The translations under genes were made by a program, and so were the position numbers. DNA of 64,000 nucleotides from Bacteroidales bacterium (lineage in GTDB: Bacteria; Bacteroidota; Bacteroidia; Bacteroidales; F082), in assembly GCA_017531225.1 (NCBI GenBank), contig JAFXLL010000010.1, positions 1-64,000 of the forward strand, written 5' to 3'. Shown here one piece after another: positions 1 through 9,352 of the stretch; position 1 is the first letter of the stretch, and each line of letters opens with the position of its first letter. Below the pieces are notes generated by a model that made no database searches, was not told the origin of the DNA, and worked only from the letters and a program-made list of their open reading frames with translations.

Positions 1-118
1 GTTGTACTTTTTCTTTTTCCTGTTTTAGGGCTCCGCTATGATTCCTTGTTCCTTACCGGCGGTCCCCGCCTACTCGGCGGCCCCGCTCGACTTCTTGCTT
101 CTTATGCTGGCCTCAAGC

Positions 119-129
119 TTTCAAAGAAC
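119..129 (-). promoter_or_regulatory. boxA-like element of a probable rRNA leader
   Basis: On the minus strand this reads GTTCTTTGAAA, which resembles the boxA antitermination element found in rRNA leaders of Bacteroidota. It lies about 50 bases downstream of a strong promoter. No open frame between 1 and 337 looks coding. I infer that a 16S rRNA gene starts beyond the left edge; the rRNA itself is not in the window. Confidence 0.5.
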
Positions 130-179
130 TCTCGACCTCCCTTCTTACTGCCCCTCTTCCGTGTGGTCGAAAACGGCTG

Positions 180-209
180 CAAAGGTACAACCTTTTTTCA
201 TTCCCGCAA
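180..209 (-). promoter_or_regulatory. Strong promoter, probably of an rRNA operon
   Basis: The minus strand carries TTG, 19 bases, then TACCTTTG, a full match to the Bacteroidota sigma-factor consensus (TTG -33, TAnnTTTG -7). Transcription would run left off the window through the boxA-like element. Apart from this promoter, that element and the rplQ terminator, I see nothing in bases 1-337. Confidence 0.65.
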
Positions 210-271
210 GCCTTTTTTCACTTTTTTTTCAAAAATTTTTCTCACCATTGATTATCAGTCTCTTAGAAATA

Positions 272-310
272 CAAAAAAACAGCCACACCTTATATAAGGT
301 ATGGCTGTTT
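272..310 (-). terminator. Intrinsic terminator after rplQ
   Basis: On the minus strand an inverted repeat of about 15 bp (AAACAGCCATACCTTA and its partner, with one G-T pair) is followed by seven T. It lies about 28 bases beyond the stop codon of rplQ and closes the alpha operon. Confidence 0.85.
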
Positions 311-337
311 GGGGTCGTTTCAGTCCTATAAGGCTGT

Positions 338-841
338 TTACTCAGCGGGTTTTTCAGCTGGAGTTTCAACAGGAGCCTCAGCCGGAGCTTCGACAGCTGC
401 TTCTGCCTTAGGAGCGGACTTCTTGGAACGGCGGGTGGTCTTAGCCTTAGCTGGCTTCTTGGCCTCTGCCGTGTAGACATCGTTATAGTCCACCATTTCC
501 ATCATGCACATGTCGGCGGCGTCGCCAGCACGCATGTTGGGCATACGGATGATGCGGGTGTAACCACCAGGACGCTCAGCAACCTTAGTGCTGATTTCAC
601 GGAACAACTCGGTAACGGCATACTTGTTTTGCAGGTAGCTGAAAACAAGACGGCGGTTGGAGGTGTTGTCTTCCTTGGAGCGGGTGATCAACGGTTCGAC
701 ATACATTCTCAAGGCTTTGGCCTTGGCAACGGTGGTTATGATGCGTTTGTTAAGAATCAGCGATGAAGCCATGTTGGAGAGCATAGCCTTGCGGTGAGCG
801 CTTTTTCTTCCCAAGTGATTGAATTTCTTATTGTGTCTCAT
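338..841 (-). CDS. rplQ: 50S ribosomal protein L17
   Basis: Large-subunit protein L17, 167 residues. The first ~115 residues match bacterial L17, starting [20 protein letters not shown], with a conserved run near [15 protein letters not shown]. The remaining ~45 residues form a low-complexity tail rich in Lys, Ala, Glu and Pro, ending in repeats of the type [12 protein letters not shown]; most bacterial L17 proteins stop near 120 residues. It lies 5 bases after rpoA and is the last gene of the block, followed by a terminator. The core assignment is certain; the role of the tail is unknown. Confidence 0.97.
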   Translation of the reverse strand: MRHNKKFNHLGRKSAHRKAMLSNMASSLILNKRIITTVAKAKALRMYVEPLITRSKEDNTSNRRLVFSYLQNKYAVTELFREISTKVAERPGGYTRIIRMPNMRAGDAADMCMMEMVDYNDVYTAEAKKPAKAKTTRRSKKSAPKAEAAVEAPAEAPVETPAEKPAE

Positions 842-846
842 CTTTC

Positions 847-1839
847 TTATTCCTTATCTAATTTATACTTGCTGACATTCATACCGAACTCAAGGCCTCT
901 GCTGCGGACGAGCTCATCCAACTCGGTGAGGGACTTCTTACCGAAGTTACGGAATTTAAGCAGGTCTTGCTTATTGAAGGCTACAAGTTCACCAAGCGTT
1001 TCAACTTCAGCGGCTTTCAAGCAGTTAAGAGCGCGGACCGAGAGATCCAAGTCAACCAGCTTAGTTTTAAGCAGCTGACGGATATGCAGTGAACTTTCGT
1101 CGAATTCCTCGGTGACCGTCTTTTCGTCCAGCACTGGAGTGATCTTCTCGTCGGAGAAAAGCATGAAGTGATAGATGAGGATCTTGGCGGCTTCCTTAAG
1201 GGCATCCTTGGGGTTGATAGAACCGTCGGTCAGGATTTCGATAACGAGTTTCTCGTAGTCGGTCTTCTGTTCCACGCGGTAGTTTTCAACCTTGAAGCTC
1301 ACGTTACGGATGGGAGTATAGATTGAATCGATAGCGATGGTATCGACAGGAGCGCCCACAACTTTGTTTTCGTCAGCGGGAACATAACCTCTACCCTTAC
1401 CGATGGTAAGTTCGATGTTCAGTTTCACTGAGGGATCCATGTGGCAGATAACGAGCTCAGGATTGAGCACTTGGAACACGTTGAGGAACTTGTTGATGTC
1501 ACCGGCCTTGAATTCTTCTTGGCCGCTGATCACGACGTTCACTTTCTCGTGTGTTTCTTCCGCCACTTGTTGTTTGAAACGAACCTGTTTGAAATTCAGC
1601 ACCATGTCGGCAACGTCTTCGATAACGCCGTCGATGGATGCGAATTCGTGACTGACACCGTCAATGCGGATTGAGGTGATTGCGAAACCTTCCAGTGAGG
1701 AAAGGAGGATCCTTCTCAGCGCATTGCCGATGGTAGTACCGAAACCTGGTTCCAGAGGACGAAACTCGAACACGCCTTTGGTGTCGGTTGATTCGACCAT
1801 CACTACCTCTTCAGGTTTTTGAAACGCTAATATTGACAT
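847..1839 (-). CDS. rpoA: DNA-directed RNA polymerase alpha subunit
   Basis: Alpha subunit, 330 residues, the normal bacterial length. The N-terminal domain (about 1-235), which dimerises and nucleates core assembly, contains [20 protein letters not shown]. The C-terminal domain (about 255-330), which binds upstream DNA and regulators, contains [20 protein letters not shown] and [11 protein letters not shown]. It sits between rpsD and rplQ as in the standard alpha operon, so polymerase synthesis is coupled to ribosome synthesis. Confidence 0.98.
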   Translation of the reverse strand: MSILAFQKPEEVVMVESTDTKGVFEFRPLEPGFGTTIGNALRRILLSSLEGFAITSIRIDGVSHEFASIDGVIEDVADMVLNFKQVRFKQQVAEETHEKVNVVISGQEEFKAGDINKFLNVFQVLNPELVICHMDPSVKLNIELTIGKGRGYVPADENKVVGAPVDTIAIDSIYTPIRNVSFKVENYRVEQKTDYEKLVIEILTDGSINPKDALKEAAKILIYHFMLFSDEKITPVLDEKTVTEEFDESSLHIRQLLKTKLVDLDLSVRALNCLKAAEVETLGELVAFNKQDLLKFRNFGKKSLTELDELVRSRGLEFGMNVSKYKLDKE

Positions 1840-1885
1840 AGGTCTAGTGTTATTTTATTTGTTTTACCAGGTTAACAATCAACAA

Positions 1886-2491
1886 TTACTTAGAATACAA
1901 TTCGACGATGAGCTGTTCGTTGATGTTTTCCGGAATGTCTTCGCGGACTGGGTAGTTCATGAACTTACCACACATCTTTTCGCCGTCCCATTCCAGCCAG
2001 CTGAAGCGGTTGGAGTGGCCTTCGACTGAATTGGTGATGACTTCCAAGCTCTTTGATTTTTCGCGGACGCCGACGATATCGCCAACCTTCACAAGGTATG
2101 AGGGGATGCTGAGGATTTCACCGTTGACAGTAATGTGGCAGTGGTTCACCAGCTGACGGGCGGCTGCGCGTGTAGGAGCTATTCCGAGGCGGTAGACGAC
2201 ATTGTCGAGGCGTGATTCGAGCAGTTGCATCAGGATCAAGCCGGTAACGCCTTCCTTACGGCGAGCCAGTTCGAAAGTCTTGTGGAATTGACGTTCGAGG
2301 ACACCGTAGGTATATTTAGCCTTTTGCTTCTCCTGGAGCTGAGTACCGTATTCAGAGACTTTCTTTCTTCTCTTGGCAGCACCGTGCATTCCCGGAGGAT
2401 AGTTTCTCTTTTCAAAATACTTGTCGGAACCATAGATAGGTTCACCGAACTTACGAGCAATCTTCGTTTTAGGACCTGTATATCTTGCCAT
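1886..2491 (-). CDS. rpsD: 30S ribosomal protein S4
   Basis: Primary 16S rRNA-binding protein S4, 201 residues. It begins [20 protein letters not shown] and has an S4 RNA-binding fold near residues 90-155 ([20 protein letters not shown], then [13 protein letters not shown]). It keeps the long [20 protein letters not shown] stretch of bacterial S4 and shows no zinc-finger cysteines. In many bacteria S4 represses the alpha operon. The gene lies 27 bases after rpsK and 46 before rpoA; no regulatory structure was established here. Confidence 0.98.
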   Translation of the reverse strand: MARYTGPKTKIARKFGEPIYGSDKYFEKRNYPPGMHGAAKRRKKVSEYGTQLQEKQKAKYTYGVLERQFHKTFELARRKEGVTGLILMQLLESRLDNVVYRLGIAPTRAAARQLVNHCHITVNGEILSIPSYLVKVGDIVGVREKSKSLEVITNSVEGHSNRFSWLEWDGEKMCGKFMNYPVREDIPENINEQLIVELYSK

Positions 2492-2518
2492 AATTCTAAC
2501 TTTTTAAATGTTCAACGA

Positions 2519-2908
2519 TTACACTCTTCTGCGTTTTGGAGGACGGCATCCGTTGTGTGGCAATGGGGTAACGTCGATAATCTCGGTCACCTCAACACCC
2601 ATCGAGTGGATGGCACGGATAGCTGATTCACGTCCTGCGCCAGGTCCCTTAACATATACTTTTACTTTACGTAATCCCAAGTCATAGGCGGTCTTGGAGC
2701 ACTCTTCAGCGGCCATTTGAGCGGCGTAAGGTGTGTTCTTCTTGGAGCCCTTGAATCCCATCTTACCGGCTGATGCCCAAGAGATGACTTGTCCTTCATT
2801 GTTTGTCAAGGAAATGATGATGTTATTGAAGGAAGCTTTCACGAAGGCCATGCCTGTAGCTTCGATCTTAACAACACGTTTCTTTGTTACTTTACTGGTC
2901 TTTGCCAT
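2519..2908 (-). CDS. rpsK: 30S ribosomal protein S11
   Basis: Platform protein S11, 129 residues, near the E-site mRNA path. Conserved runs include [39 protein letters not shown] and the C-terminal [16 protein letters not shown]. The N-terminal ~15 residues are Lys/Val rich, as usual. It sits between rpsM and rpsD in the alpha operon. Confidence 0.98.
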   Translation of the reverse strand: MAKTSKVTKKRVVKIEATGMAFVKASFNNIIISLTNNEGQVISWASAGKMGFKGSKKNTPYAAQMAAEECSKTAYDLGLRKVKVYVKGPGAGRESAIRAIHSMGVEVTEIIDVTPLPHNGCRPPKRRRV

Positions 2909-2958
2909 TTGTTGTTGTTGTGATTTGTTGTGTTAAATATGGTCCAACTACCTATTTA

Positions 2959-3336
2959 TTACTTGGTAGCTTTCTTCTTGTTAGCGACAGTCTTCTTACG
3001 GCCCTTACGGGTACGTGCGTTGTTTTTAGTGCTCTGTCCGCGCACTGGTAAACCGGCACGGTGACGGATGCCACGGTAGCAGCCGATGTCCATCAAACGC
3101 TTGATGTTCATCTGAACTTCACCACGGAGTTCACCTTCAGTCTTATACTCGTCAGCAATGATGTTACGGACGGTATTCTGTTCTTCGTCTGACCAATCCT
3201 GGACTTTCTTGGCCGGGTCGACGCCTGCCTTACCCAAGATTTCCTTAGCCAAAGATCTTCCGATGCCGAAAATGTAGGTTAAAGAGATTTCACCAGCTTT
3301 ATTGCTCGGGATATCTACACCAGCGATTCTTGCCAT
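2959..3336 (-). CDS. rpsM: 30S ribosomal protein S13
   Basis: Head protein S13, 125 residues, which contacts L5 and the P-site tRNA. It starts [20 protein letters not shown] and carries the helix-hairpin-helix [13 protein letters not shown] and the [20 protein letters not shown] motif with the basic tail [17 protein letters not shown]. It is the third gene of the infA-rpmJ-rpsM-rpsK-rpsD-rpoA-rplQ unit. Confidence 0.98.
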   Translation of the reverse strand: MARIAGVDIPSNKAGEISLTYIFGIGRSLAKEILGKAGVDPAKKVQDWSDEEQNTVRNIIADEYKTEGELRGEVQMNIKRLMDIGCYRGIRHRAGLPVRGQSTKNNARTRKGRKKTVANKKKATK

Positions 3337-3369
3337 AGTATTCTTTTACTTTTATTGGATTTCTACTAA

Positions 3370-3486
3370 TCAACCCTGACGTTGTTTTTCCTTAGGGTTC
3401 TTTTTGTTAATAACATAGACTCTGCCCTTGCGCTTCACGATCTTGCAGTCGGCGGATCTTTTCTTTACGGATGCTTGAACTTTCAT
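3370..3486 (-). CDS. rpmJ: 50S ribosomal protein L36 (zinc-free form)
   Basis: A 38-residue reading frame between infA and rpsM. The translation begins [20 protein letters not shown] and ends [10 protein letters not shown], as in L36. Zinc-binding L36 has three Cys and one His; here only one Cys (position 14) remains, and the other ligand positions are not Cys/His. This is the C-minus form usual in Bacteroides relatives. The start follows from the conserved MKV beginning and a 29-base gap after infA. Confidence 0.95.
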   Translation of the reverse strand: MKVQASVKKRSADCKIVKRKGRVYVINKKNPKEKQRQG

Positions 3487-3515
3487 ATCGGTAATTACTT
3501 TTTAGATAATGCAAA

Positions 3516-3737
3516 TTAATTCTTGTATCTGAAGGTGATACGGCCTTTTGTCAAGTCGTAAGGCGACATCTCGAGTTTCACTTTGTCGCCAGGGAGGATC
3601 CTGATGTAGTGCATGCGCATCTTGCCGGAGATGGTGGCGGTGATGACCAGCCCGTTCTCCAGTTCAACGCGGAACATAGCGTTTCCCAACGCTTCGATCA
3701 CGGTGCCTTCTTGTTCGATTGACAGTTGTTTTACCAT
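3516..3737 (-). CDS. infA: Translation initiation factor IF-1
   Basis: IF-1, 73 residues, a single S1/OB-fold domain that occupies the A site during initiation. Conserved runs are [36 protein letters not shown] and the closing [11 protein letters not shown]. It is the first gene after a hairpin and promoter at 3790-3863, so it opens a separate transcription unit with rpmJ, rpsM, rpsK, rpsD, rpoA and rplQ. The methionine aminopeptidase gene usually found just upstream in Bacteroides is absent. Confidence 0.98.
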   Translation of the reverse strand: MVKQLSIEQEGTVIEALGNAMFRVELENGLVITATISGKMRMHYIRILPGDKVKLEMSPYDLTKGRITFRYKN

Positions 3738-3789
3738 ATACGATTCAGATCAGTTTTCTATTCTCTTGTGTCCGAAATAATTCGGGCGG

Positions 3790-3819
3790 CAAAATTAGTA
3801 ATATTTTTTTAATTCGCAA
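3790..3819 (-). promoter_or_regulatory. Promoter for infA-rpmJ-rpsM...rplQ
   Basis: On the minus strand, TTG (3817-3819), 19 bases, then TAATTTTG (3790-3797) match the Bacteroidota consensus exactly. The site lies directly after the secY hairpin and about 55 bases before the infA start, giving the alpha-operon genes their own promoter. Confidence 0.75.
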
Positions 3820-3823
3820 GCAA

Positions 3824-3863
3824 GTTTTGTTGGAAATCCGCAATCGCGGATTTCCAACAAAAC
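3824..3863 (-). terminator. Perfect 18-bp hairpin after secY
   Basis: A flawless inverted repeat: an 18-base arm beginning GTTTTGTTGGAAATCC, a 4-base loop, and the exact complement. It starts 10 bases after the secY stop. On the minus strand it is not followed by a clean T tract, so it may act as a terminator, an attenuator or an mRNA 3'-end stabiliser. Confidence 0.6.
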
Positions 3864-3872
3864 CATCATCAT

Positions 3873-5225
3873 TTACATTCTGCCAACGCGACCCTTGATA
3901 CGGCCTGATTTGGTGAGACCGTCGTAGTGACGCATGAGCAGGTGACTTTCAATTTGTTGCAGTGTATCAAGTACAACGCCAACAAGAATCAGCAGTGAGG
4001 TACCACCATAGAAGTGAGCGAACGAAGTCGTCACACCCATGAGGCTGACCAGAGCGGGCATGACAGCCACGATGGCCAGGAAGATGGAACCGGGCAAAGT
4101 AATTCTTGACATGATCGTATCGAGGTATTCCGCGGTCTTCTTACCAGGTTTCACACCGGGGATGAAGCCACCGTTCTTCTTGATGTCTTCTGCCATCTGG
4201 TTCGAGTTGATCGTCACAGCGGTGTAGAAGTATGTGAAGAGGATGATCAGGATGAAGAACACGAAGTTATACCAGAAACCGTTGATGTTGGTGAACACCT
4301 GAAGGAATCCGTTGAGGTTCTCAGTCTGACGGAAACCGGCGACGGTGATCGGCAGGAACATGATAGCCTGAGCGAAGATGATAGGCATAACACCAGCAGC
4401 ATTGACTTTCAGAGGGATGTATTGGCGGACGCCGCCGTACTGACGGTTGCCGACAACACGCTTCGCATACTGTACCGGGATCTTGCGGGTTCCCTGCACG
4501 AGAGCGATGGTGCCAACCATGACGAAGAACAGGACGATGAGCTCGATGACGAGGATCAGCATACCTGCGCCGCCTTGGGTGAAGCGAGCAGCGCACTCAC
4601 CGACGAAAGCGCCGGGAAGACGGGCAATGATACCGATCATAATGATCAAGGAGATACCATTGCCAATGCCCTTATCCGTAATCTTCTCACCCAGCCACAT
4701 GATGAACAGGGTGCCTGCGGCGAGCAGGATGATAGAAGAAATCCAGAAGAACACACCAGGGTTGGACACGTAAGGATCGAAAGGAGTCACAGCCTCGTTA
4801 GGAAGCTGATAGATGACATTGCGGATATAACCCGGAGCCTGGACGACGACGATACCCACAGTGAGGTAACGCATCACCTGGTTCAGCTTCTTACGGCCGC
4901 TTTCGCCTTCGCGTTGCAGACGCTGGAAGTAAGGGATAACCATACCCAGCAGCTGGATGATAATAGATGCCGTGATGTAAGGCATGATACCAAGAGCGAA
5001 GATAGAAGCGTTACCGAAAGCGCCGCCTGAGAACATGTTCAACAGGCCAAGAAGACCGCTGTTGCTGGAGTTCTGCAGGTTAGCCAGCTCGTTCGGGTTG
5101 ATACCTGGAATGACAACGAAGGAGCCGAAACGATAGATGAGAATCATCAGCAGCGTAAAGAGGATACGCTGGCGCAGCTCTTCGATCTTCCAAATATTCT
5201 GAATAGTTTCGATCAGTTTACGCAT
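3873..5225 (-). CDS. secY: Protein translocase subunit SecY
   Basis: Channel-forming subunit of the Sec translocon, 450 residues with about ten membrane segments. Recognisable runs are the N-terminal FGSFVVIPGINPNEL, the GGAFGNASIFALGIMPYITA plug/TM2 region and the C-terminal LLMRHYDGLTKSGRIKGR. I place the start at the ATG at 5225, 5 bases after the rplO stop. A longer frame from a TTG at 5246 would overlap rplO and adds residues not expected in SecY. It ends the str-S10-spc unit; a hairpin follows. Confidence 0.97.
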   Translation of the reverse strand: MRKLIETIQNIWKIEELRQRILFTLLMILIYRFGSFVVIPGINPNELANLQNSSNSGLLGLLNMFSGGAFGNASIFALGIMPYITASIIIQLLGMVIPYFQRLQREGESGRKKLNQVMRYLTVGIVVVQAPGYIRNVIYQLPNEAVTPFDPYVSNPGVFFWISSIILLAAGTLFIMWLGEKITDKGIGNGISLIIMIGIIARLPGAFVGECAARFTQGGAGMLILVIELIVLFFVMVGTIALVQGTRKIPVQYAKRVVGNRQYGGVRQYIPLKVNAAGVMPIIFAQAIMFLPITVAGFRQTENLNGFLQVFTNINGFWYNFVFFILIILFTYFYTAVTINSNQMAEDIKKNGGFIPGVKPGKKTAEYLDTIMSRITLPGSIFLAIVAVMPALVSLMGVTTSFAHFYGGTSLLILVGVVLDTLQQIESHLLMRHYDGLTKSGRIKGRVGRM

Positions 5226-5230
5226 ATCAA

Positions 5231-5674
5231 TCAGATTTTTTCGCAAGTGCCGCCGGCAGCCTCAATGGCCTGCTGAGCCTTAGCGGAAAATGCGTTGGCT
5301 TTGACTTCAAGTTTAGCGGTGAGTTCGCCCTTAGCGAGGATCTTCACGAGTTCCTTGCTGTGGACCACACCGTTTTCAACGAGCACCTCCGGCGTGATGA
5401 CGGCGATACCGTTATCAGCAAGCTTCTGCAAAGTAGAAAGGTTGACGGGGCAGTATTCCACACGGTTGAAGTTGGTGAAACCGAACTTGGGGACGATACG
5501 CTGCAGAGGCATTTGACCGCCTTGGAAACCAATCTTGCGCTTGGCGCCTGAGCGAGCCTGTGCACCCTTATGACCACGTGTTGAAGTTCCGCCTTTTCCC
5601 GAACCCTGGCCACGGCCTTTTCTTGTCTTGTTCTTTACAGAACCTTTTGCTGGTTTGAGATTACTTAAATCCAT
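5231..5674 (-). CDS. rplO: 50S ribosomal protein L15
   Basis: Late-assembly large-subunit protein L15, 147 residues. The Gly/Arg-rich N-terminal segment (NKTRKGRGQGSGKGGTSTRG) and FQGGQMPLQRIVPKFGF are diagnostic. It lies between rpmD and secY as in all bacterial spc operons; the secY start follows its stop by 5 bases, which suggests coupled translation. Confidence 0.98.
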   Translation of the reverse strand: MDLSNLKPAKGSVKNKTRKGRGQGSGKGGTSTRGHKGAQARSGAKRKIGFQGGQMPLQRIVPKFGFTNFNRVEYCPVNLSTLQKLADNGIAVITPEVLVENGVVHSKELVKILAKGELTAKLEVKANAFSAKAQQAIEAAGGTCEKI

Positions 5675-5700
5675 ATTATGCAGATTTATTAGTTCAACAA

Positions 5701-5883
5701 TTAAATTTCTTCGATCTTAAGGAGATGAGCTACCTTATTAACCATACCGGCGATGCTCGGGTTGTCCATGTCAACTTCAGCTGAATGGTGCATCTTTCTG
5801 ATGCCGAGCGATTTCAGGGTGTCTTTCTGATCCTGGGGTCTGCCGATACCGCTTCTGATTTGTGTGATTCTAACTTTCTTCAT
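5701..5883 (-). CDS. rpmD: 50S ribosomal protein L30
   Basis: Small globular large-subunit protein L30, 60 residues. It reads [20 protein letters not shown], then [20 protein letters not shown], the standard L30 pattern. It sits between rpsE and rplO with short gaps of 12 and 26 bases. Confidence 0.97.
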   Translation of the reverse strand: MKKVRITQIRSGIGRPQDQKDTLKSLGIRKMHHSAEVDMDNPSIAGMVNKVAHLLKIEEI

Positions 5884-5895
5884 GGTTTCAAAAGT

Positions 5896-6414
5896 TTATC
5901 CGTTAAACACAGTGTCAAGATCCACACCTCTCAGTTGGGCGACGGTATAAGCATCACGCATCTTGGTGAGAGCGTCGAAAGTAGCCTTCACTACTGAGTG
6001 AGGGTTGGAAGAGCCTTTGGATTTAGCCATCACGTTCTTGACGCCAACGCTTTCCAACACGGCACGCATAGCACCACCGGCGATGACACCGGTACCAGGT
6101 GTAGCGGGTTGGATGTAGACGTAAGCGCCGCTGTACTTACCGTATTCCTCGTGGGGCAGTGTGCCGTTCAGAACTGGAACTTTAACCAGGTTCTTCTTGG
6201 CATCGTCGATACCCTTCTGGATAGCGGCGGTGGCTTCCTTGGCTTTGCCGAGACCGTAACCGACTACGCCATTCTCATTGCCTACGACAACAAGTGCTGC
6301 GAAAGTGAAAGTACGACCACCTTTGGTCACCTTGGTGACGCGGTTGATGCTAACGAGACGTTCTTTGAACTCGATTTCGCTAGACTTTACTCTTTTAACA
6401 TTTACTTCTGCCAT
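5896..6414 (-). CDS. rpsE: 30S ribosomal protein S5
   Basis: S5, 172 residues, at the mRNA entry channel, important for fidelity. It has the double-stranded RNA-binding domain (about 15-80, with [20 protein letters not shown]) and the C-terminal domain with [18 protein letters not shown] and [19 protein letters not shown]. It lies 5 bases after rplR. Confidence 0.98.
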   Translation of the reverse strand: MAEVNVKRVKSSEIEFKERLVSINRVTKVTKGGRTFTFAALVVVGNENGVVGYGLGKAKEATAAIQKGIDDAKKNLVKVPVLNGTLPHEEYGKYSGAYVYIQPATPGTGVIAGGAMRAVLESVGVKNVMAKSKGSSNPHSVVKATFDALTKMRDAYTVAQLRGVDLDTVFNG

Positions 6415-6419
6415 AACAA

Positions 6420-6776
6420 TTAGAATTTAAGTCCTCCATTACGAGCTGCGTCGGCAAGCGACTTGACTCTACCATGATACAAATAACCATTGCGGTCGAA
6501 CACGACGGTTTCGATGCCGGCGGCCTTAGCCTTTTCAGCGATCAGAGCGCCAACCTTAGCGGCTTGTTCGATCTTCGTGATCTTTTCGTTTTCGATTCCG
6601 TTTTCACGGGAACTTGCAGAGACGATGGTCTTACCGACTTCATCGTCGATGATCTGCACATAAATCTGCTTGTTGCTTCTGAAGACAGACATGCGTGGAC
6701 GAGCGGCGGTGCCGGAGATCTTCCTACGGATTCTCTTCTTAATGTTCTGTCTTCTTTCTTCTTTATTAATTGCCAT
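6420..6776 (-). CDS. rplR: 50S ribosomal protein L18
   Basis: 5S rRNA-binding protein L18, 118 residues. Diagnostic stretches are [20 protein letters not shown] near the N terminus, [12 protein letters not shown], and the C-terminal [20 protein letters not shown]. With L5 it forms the central-protuberance 5S particle. It lies between rplF and rpsE. Confidence 0.98.
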   Translation of the reverse strand: MAINKEERRQNIKKRIRRKISGTAARPRMSVFRSNKQIYVQIIDDEVGKTIVSASSRENGIENEKITKIEQAAKVGALIAEKAKAAGIETVVFDRNGYLYHGRVKSLADAARNGGLKF

Positions 6777-6807
6777 CTTACTGAGGTATTAACTATTTAA
6801 TTAATGA

Positions 6808-7365
6808 TTACTTACCAGCAGCTTTACCTGCCTTGCGTCTCAGGACTTCATCCTGGAACTTAATACCCTTACCCTTATAAGGTTCAGGCTTACGCATTGA
6901 GCGGATCTTTGCGGCCACCTGACCAAGAAGTTGTTTGTCGTATGAACGCATCTTCAAGATGGGGTTCTTACCTCTCTCGTTGATGGTTTCGATTTTGATC
7001 TCAGGAGGCATCTCCATGAAGATGGTGTGTGAGTAACCGAGAGCCATTTCGAGGAGTTGGCCTTTAGCTTCGGCTTTGTAGCCGACGCCGACGAATTCCT
7101 GAACGGTCTCGAAGCCTTCGCTGACACCCTTCACCATGTTGTGGATCAAAGCGCGGTAGAGTCCGTGTTTAGCACCTGCTTCGGCGATAGCCTCGTTCGG
7201 TTTGACATGGATCTGGTCGCCTTCGACCTCGACGATGACATGGTCGGAGAACTTCTGTGAGAGTTCACCTAATTTACCTTTAACGGTGATGACATGTTCT
7301 TTGTCATCGATATTGACGGTTACGCCAGCCGGAATGGCGATTGGCAGCTTACCTATTCTTGACAT
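6808..7365 (-). CDS. rplF: 50S ribosomal protein L6
   Basis: L6, 185 residues, two tandem copies of the same alpha/beta fold, near the sarcin-ricin loop and factor-binding site. It begins MSRIGKLPIAIPAGVTV and carries the C-terminal motif KIRSMRKPEPYKGKGIKF, which binds 23S rRNA. It sits between rpsH and rplR. Confidence 0.98.
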   Translation of the reverse strand: MSRIGKLPIAIPAGVTVNIDDKEHVITVKGKLGELSQKFSDHVIVEVEGDQIHVKPNEAIAEAGAKHGLYRALIHNMVKGVSEGFETVQEFVGVGYKAEAKGQLLEMALGYSHTIFMEMPPEIKIETINERGKNPILKMRSYDKQLLGQVAAKIRSMRKPEPYKGKGIKFQDEVLRRKAGKAAGK

Positions 7366-7389
7366 AATTCCTATCTCCTTTCCTTTAGA

Positions 7390-7794
7390 TTAGCTAACAT
7401 AACACAGTACTTCGCCACCGATGTGGAGTTTGCGGGCTTCTTTGTCGGTCATCACACCCTGAGAGGTGGAGATGATAGCGATGCCGAGGCCGTTCATCAC
7501 GCGTGGGAGGTTTTCACTATCGGCATACTTTCTCAGACCAGGGCGCGAGACGCGGTCGATGGTTGAGATGGCCGGGATCTTAGTCACGGGATGGTACTTA
7601 AGAGCGATCTTAATGACGTTCTGTGACTTCTTTTCACCTTCTTCAAACTTGTAGTTGAGGATATAGCCTTTTTCGAAGAGGATCTTGGTCATAGCCTTCT
7701 TGAGGTTTGAAGCGGGGATTTCAACGATTCTATGCTTTGCATTGACGGCATTGCGGATGCGGGTCAAATAATCTGCTACAGGGTCTGTATACAT
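7390..7794 (-). CDS. rpsH: 30S ribosomal protein S8
   Basis: S8, 134 residues, a primary 16S rRNA binder and, in E. coli, the spc operon repressor. It begins with [19 protein letters not shown] and ends with the conserved [20 protein letters not shown] and GGEVLCYVS. Its place between rpsN and rplF is canonical. I did not detect the E. coli-like repressor site near rplE. Confidence 0.98.
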   Translation of the reverse strand: MYTDPVADYLTRIRNAVNAKHRIVEIPASNLKKAMTKILFEKGYILNYKFEEGEKKSQNVIKIALKYHPVTKIPAISTIDRVSRPGLRKYADSENLPRVMNGLGIAIISTSQGVMTDKEARKLHIGGEVLCYVS

Positions 7795-7813
7795 CTTCTA
7801 CTAATTTTAATGA

Positions 7814-8083
7814 TTACCAACTAGCTTTCTTTACGCCTGGGATCAAGCCCTTCAGTGCCATTTCACGGAAATTGATACGTGAGATACCGAACTGTCTCAT
7901 ATAGCCTTTTGGACGGCCAGTGAGTTGGCAGCGGTTGTGGAGACGGACTGGAGAAGCGTTCTTCGGCAGTTTCTGCAATGCTTCATAATCGCCAGCTTCC
8001 TTCAAGGCTGCACGTTTGGCAGCATATTTAGCGACCATTTGTGCTCTTTTGCGCTCACGCGCTTTCATTGACTCTTTTGCCAT
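7814..8083 (-). CDS. rpsN: 30S ribosomal protein S14 (zinc-free, long form)
   Basis: S14, 89 residues. The length and absence of the two CxxC pairs show the zinc-independent C-minus type rather than the ~61-residue zinc form. Conserved text is [20 protein letters not shown] and [20 protein letters not shown]. It lies 3 bases after rplE. Confidence 0.97.
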   Translation of the reverse strand: MAKESMKARERKRAQMVAKYAAKRAALKEAGDYEALQKLPKNASPVRLHNRCQLTGRPKGYMRQFGISRINFREMALKGLIPGVKKASW

Positions 8084-8086
8084 GGT

Positions 8087-8644
8087 TTACTTTTTTTGAT
8101 TTTTAAAAGGAAGACCAAATTTCTTCAATAAAGCCCAAGCCTCTTGATCAGTATTGGCTGAAGTGACGAAGGTGATGTTCATACCATTGATGTGGTTGAC
8201 CTTTTCGATATCGATTTCCGGGAAGATGATTTGTTCGGTGATTCCGAAACTGTAGTTGCCACGGCCATCGAAGCCTTTGTCGTTGATACCTCTGAAGTCG
8301 CGGACACGTGGGAGGGCGACGCAAACGAGACGCTCGAGAAATTCGTACATCTTGTCGCCGCGCAGTGTTACGTGGACGCCGATCGGGTTGCCGCGACGCA
8401 GTTTGAAGTTACTGACGTCGTGTCTTGAGATAGTCGGAACGGCTTTCTGACCGGTGATAGCGCTCATTTCCTCTACACCATAATCAATCAGTTTCTTGTC
8501 TGCCAAGGCAGCACCGATACCCTGATTGAGTGAAATTTTCAAAAGCCGTGGAACCTGCATCACACTCTTATAGTGGAATTCTTCCATCAATGCAGGCACG
8601 ATTTCACTCTTGTATTGAGTTCTAAGTCTGGGTTGATAGTTCAT
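8087..8644 (-). CDS. rplE: 50S ribosomal protein L5
   Basis: L5, 185 residues, binds 5S rRNA and contacts P-site tRNA and S13. Conserved segments include [38 protein letters not shown] and [20 protein letters not shown]. It is packed between rplX (1 base) and rpsN (3 bases). Confidence 0.98.
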   Translation of the reverse strand: MNYQPRLRTQYKSEIVPALMEEFHYKSVMQVPRLLKISLNQGIGAALADKKLIDYGVEEMSAITGQKAVPTISRHDVSNFKLRRGNPIGVHVTLRGDKMYEFLERLVCVALPRVRDFRGINDKGFDGRGNYSFGITEQIIFPEIDIEKVNHINGMNITFVTSANTDQEAWALLKKFGLPFKNQKK

Positions 8645-8645
8645 C

Positions 8646-8963
8646 TTACTTAATTATTTCTCCGGTTTTCTTTGAATAACGGGCCAATTTGCCAGTTTTT
8701 TCGTCAATCTTACGTCCGACTCTCGTAGGTTTGCCGCTGTTGTCGACCACCATGAGGTTGGAGATGTGGATAGGGGCTTCTTGCTTGATGATGCCGCCTT
8801 GAGGATGTTCAGCGTTTGGACGGGTGTGCTTCGAGATGATTCTAACGCCTTCGACGATAGCTCTCTGCGACTTTGGGTCAACGCTCATCACTTTGCCTTG
8901 CTTGCCTTTGTCATTGCCTGAAAGTACCAGGACAGTGTCGCCTTTCTTAACATGTAATTTCAT
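8646..8963 (-). CDS. rplX: 50S ribosomal protein L24
   Basis: Assembly initiator L24, 105 residues. The KOW motif near residues 5-35 ([20 protein letters not shown]) and the following [20 protein letters not shown] segment are typical. It lies between rplN and rplE in the standard order. Confidence 0.98.
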   Translation of the reverse strand: MKLHVKKGDTVLVLSGNDKGKQGKVMSVDPKSQRAIVEGVRIISKHTRPNAEHPQGGIIKQEAPIHISNLMVVDNSGKPTRVGRKIDEKTGKLARYSKKTGEIIK

Positions 8964-8981
8964 AGTCTGATCAATTTTTAA

Positions 8982-9350
8982 TTACAACACTTCTGGAGCA
9001 AGTGAAACTATTTTCATAAACTGCTTTTCACGCAACTCTCTGGCAACGGGACCAAAGATACGGGTTCCGACGAGTTCGCCGGCGTTGTTCAGAAGAACAC
9101 AGGCGTTGTCATCGAAGCGAATGTAGGAACCGTCAGGACGACGGGTTTCCTTCTTAGTACGGACTACGACTGCCTTTGAAACGGTACCTTTCTTGATGTT
9201 ACCGCTTGGAATGGCGCTTTTCACGGTGACGACGATGATGTCGCCTGTGTGGGCGTAACGTTTCTTGGTTCCGCCTAACACTCTGATGCAGAGGACTTCT
9301 TTTGCACCGCTATTGTCAGCTACTGCGAGTCTGGTTTCCTGTTGTATCAT
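8982..9350 (-). CDS. rplN: 50S ribosomal protein L14
   Basis: L14, 122 residues, at the subunit interface. It begins [20 protein letters not shown] and has the conserved [20 protein letters not shown] and [20 protein letters not shown]. It lies 2 bases after rpsQ. Confidence 0.98.
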   Translation of the reverse strand: MIQQETRLAVADNSGAKEVLCIRVLGGTKKRYAHTGDIIVVTVKSAIPSGNIKKGTVSKAVVVRTKKETRRPDGSYIRFDDNACVLLNNAGELVGTRIFGPVARELREKQFMKIVSLAPEVL

Positions 9351-9352
9351 AA

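Noticed and set aside
38-331. Open frames in both phases across the left edge
   Set aside because: They run through the promoter, boxA-like element and terminator, have no family resemblance, and shift with strand.
4422-5030. 202-codon frame antisense to secY
   Set aside because: A shadow of the secY codon pattern; the composition is unlike a real protein and there is no promoter.
5226-5246. Longer secY start at a TTG
   Set aside because: It overlaps rplO; the ATG at 5225 gives the normal SecY N terminus.
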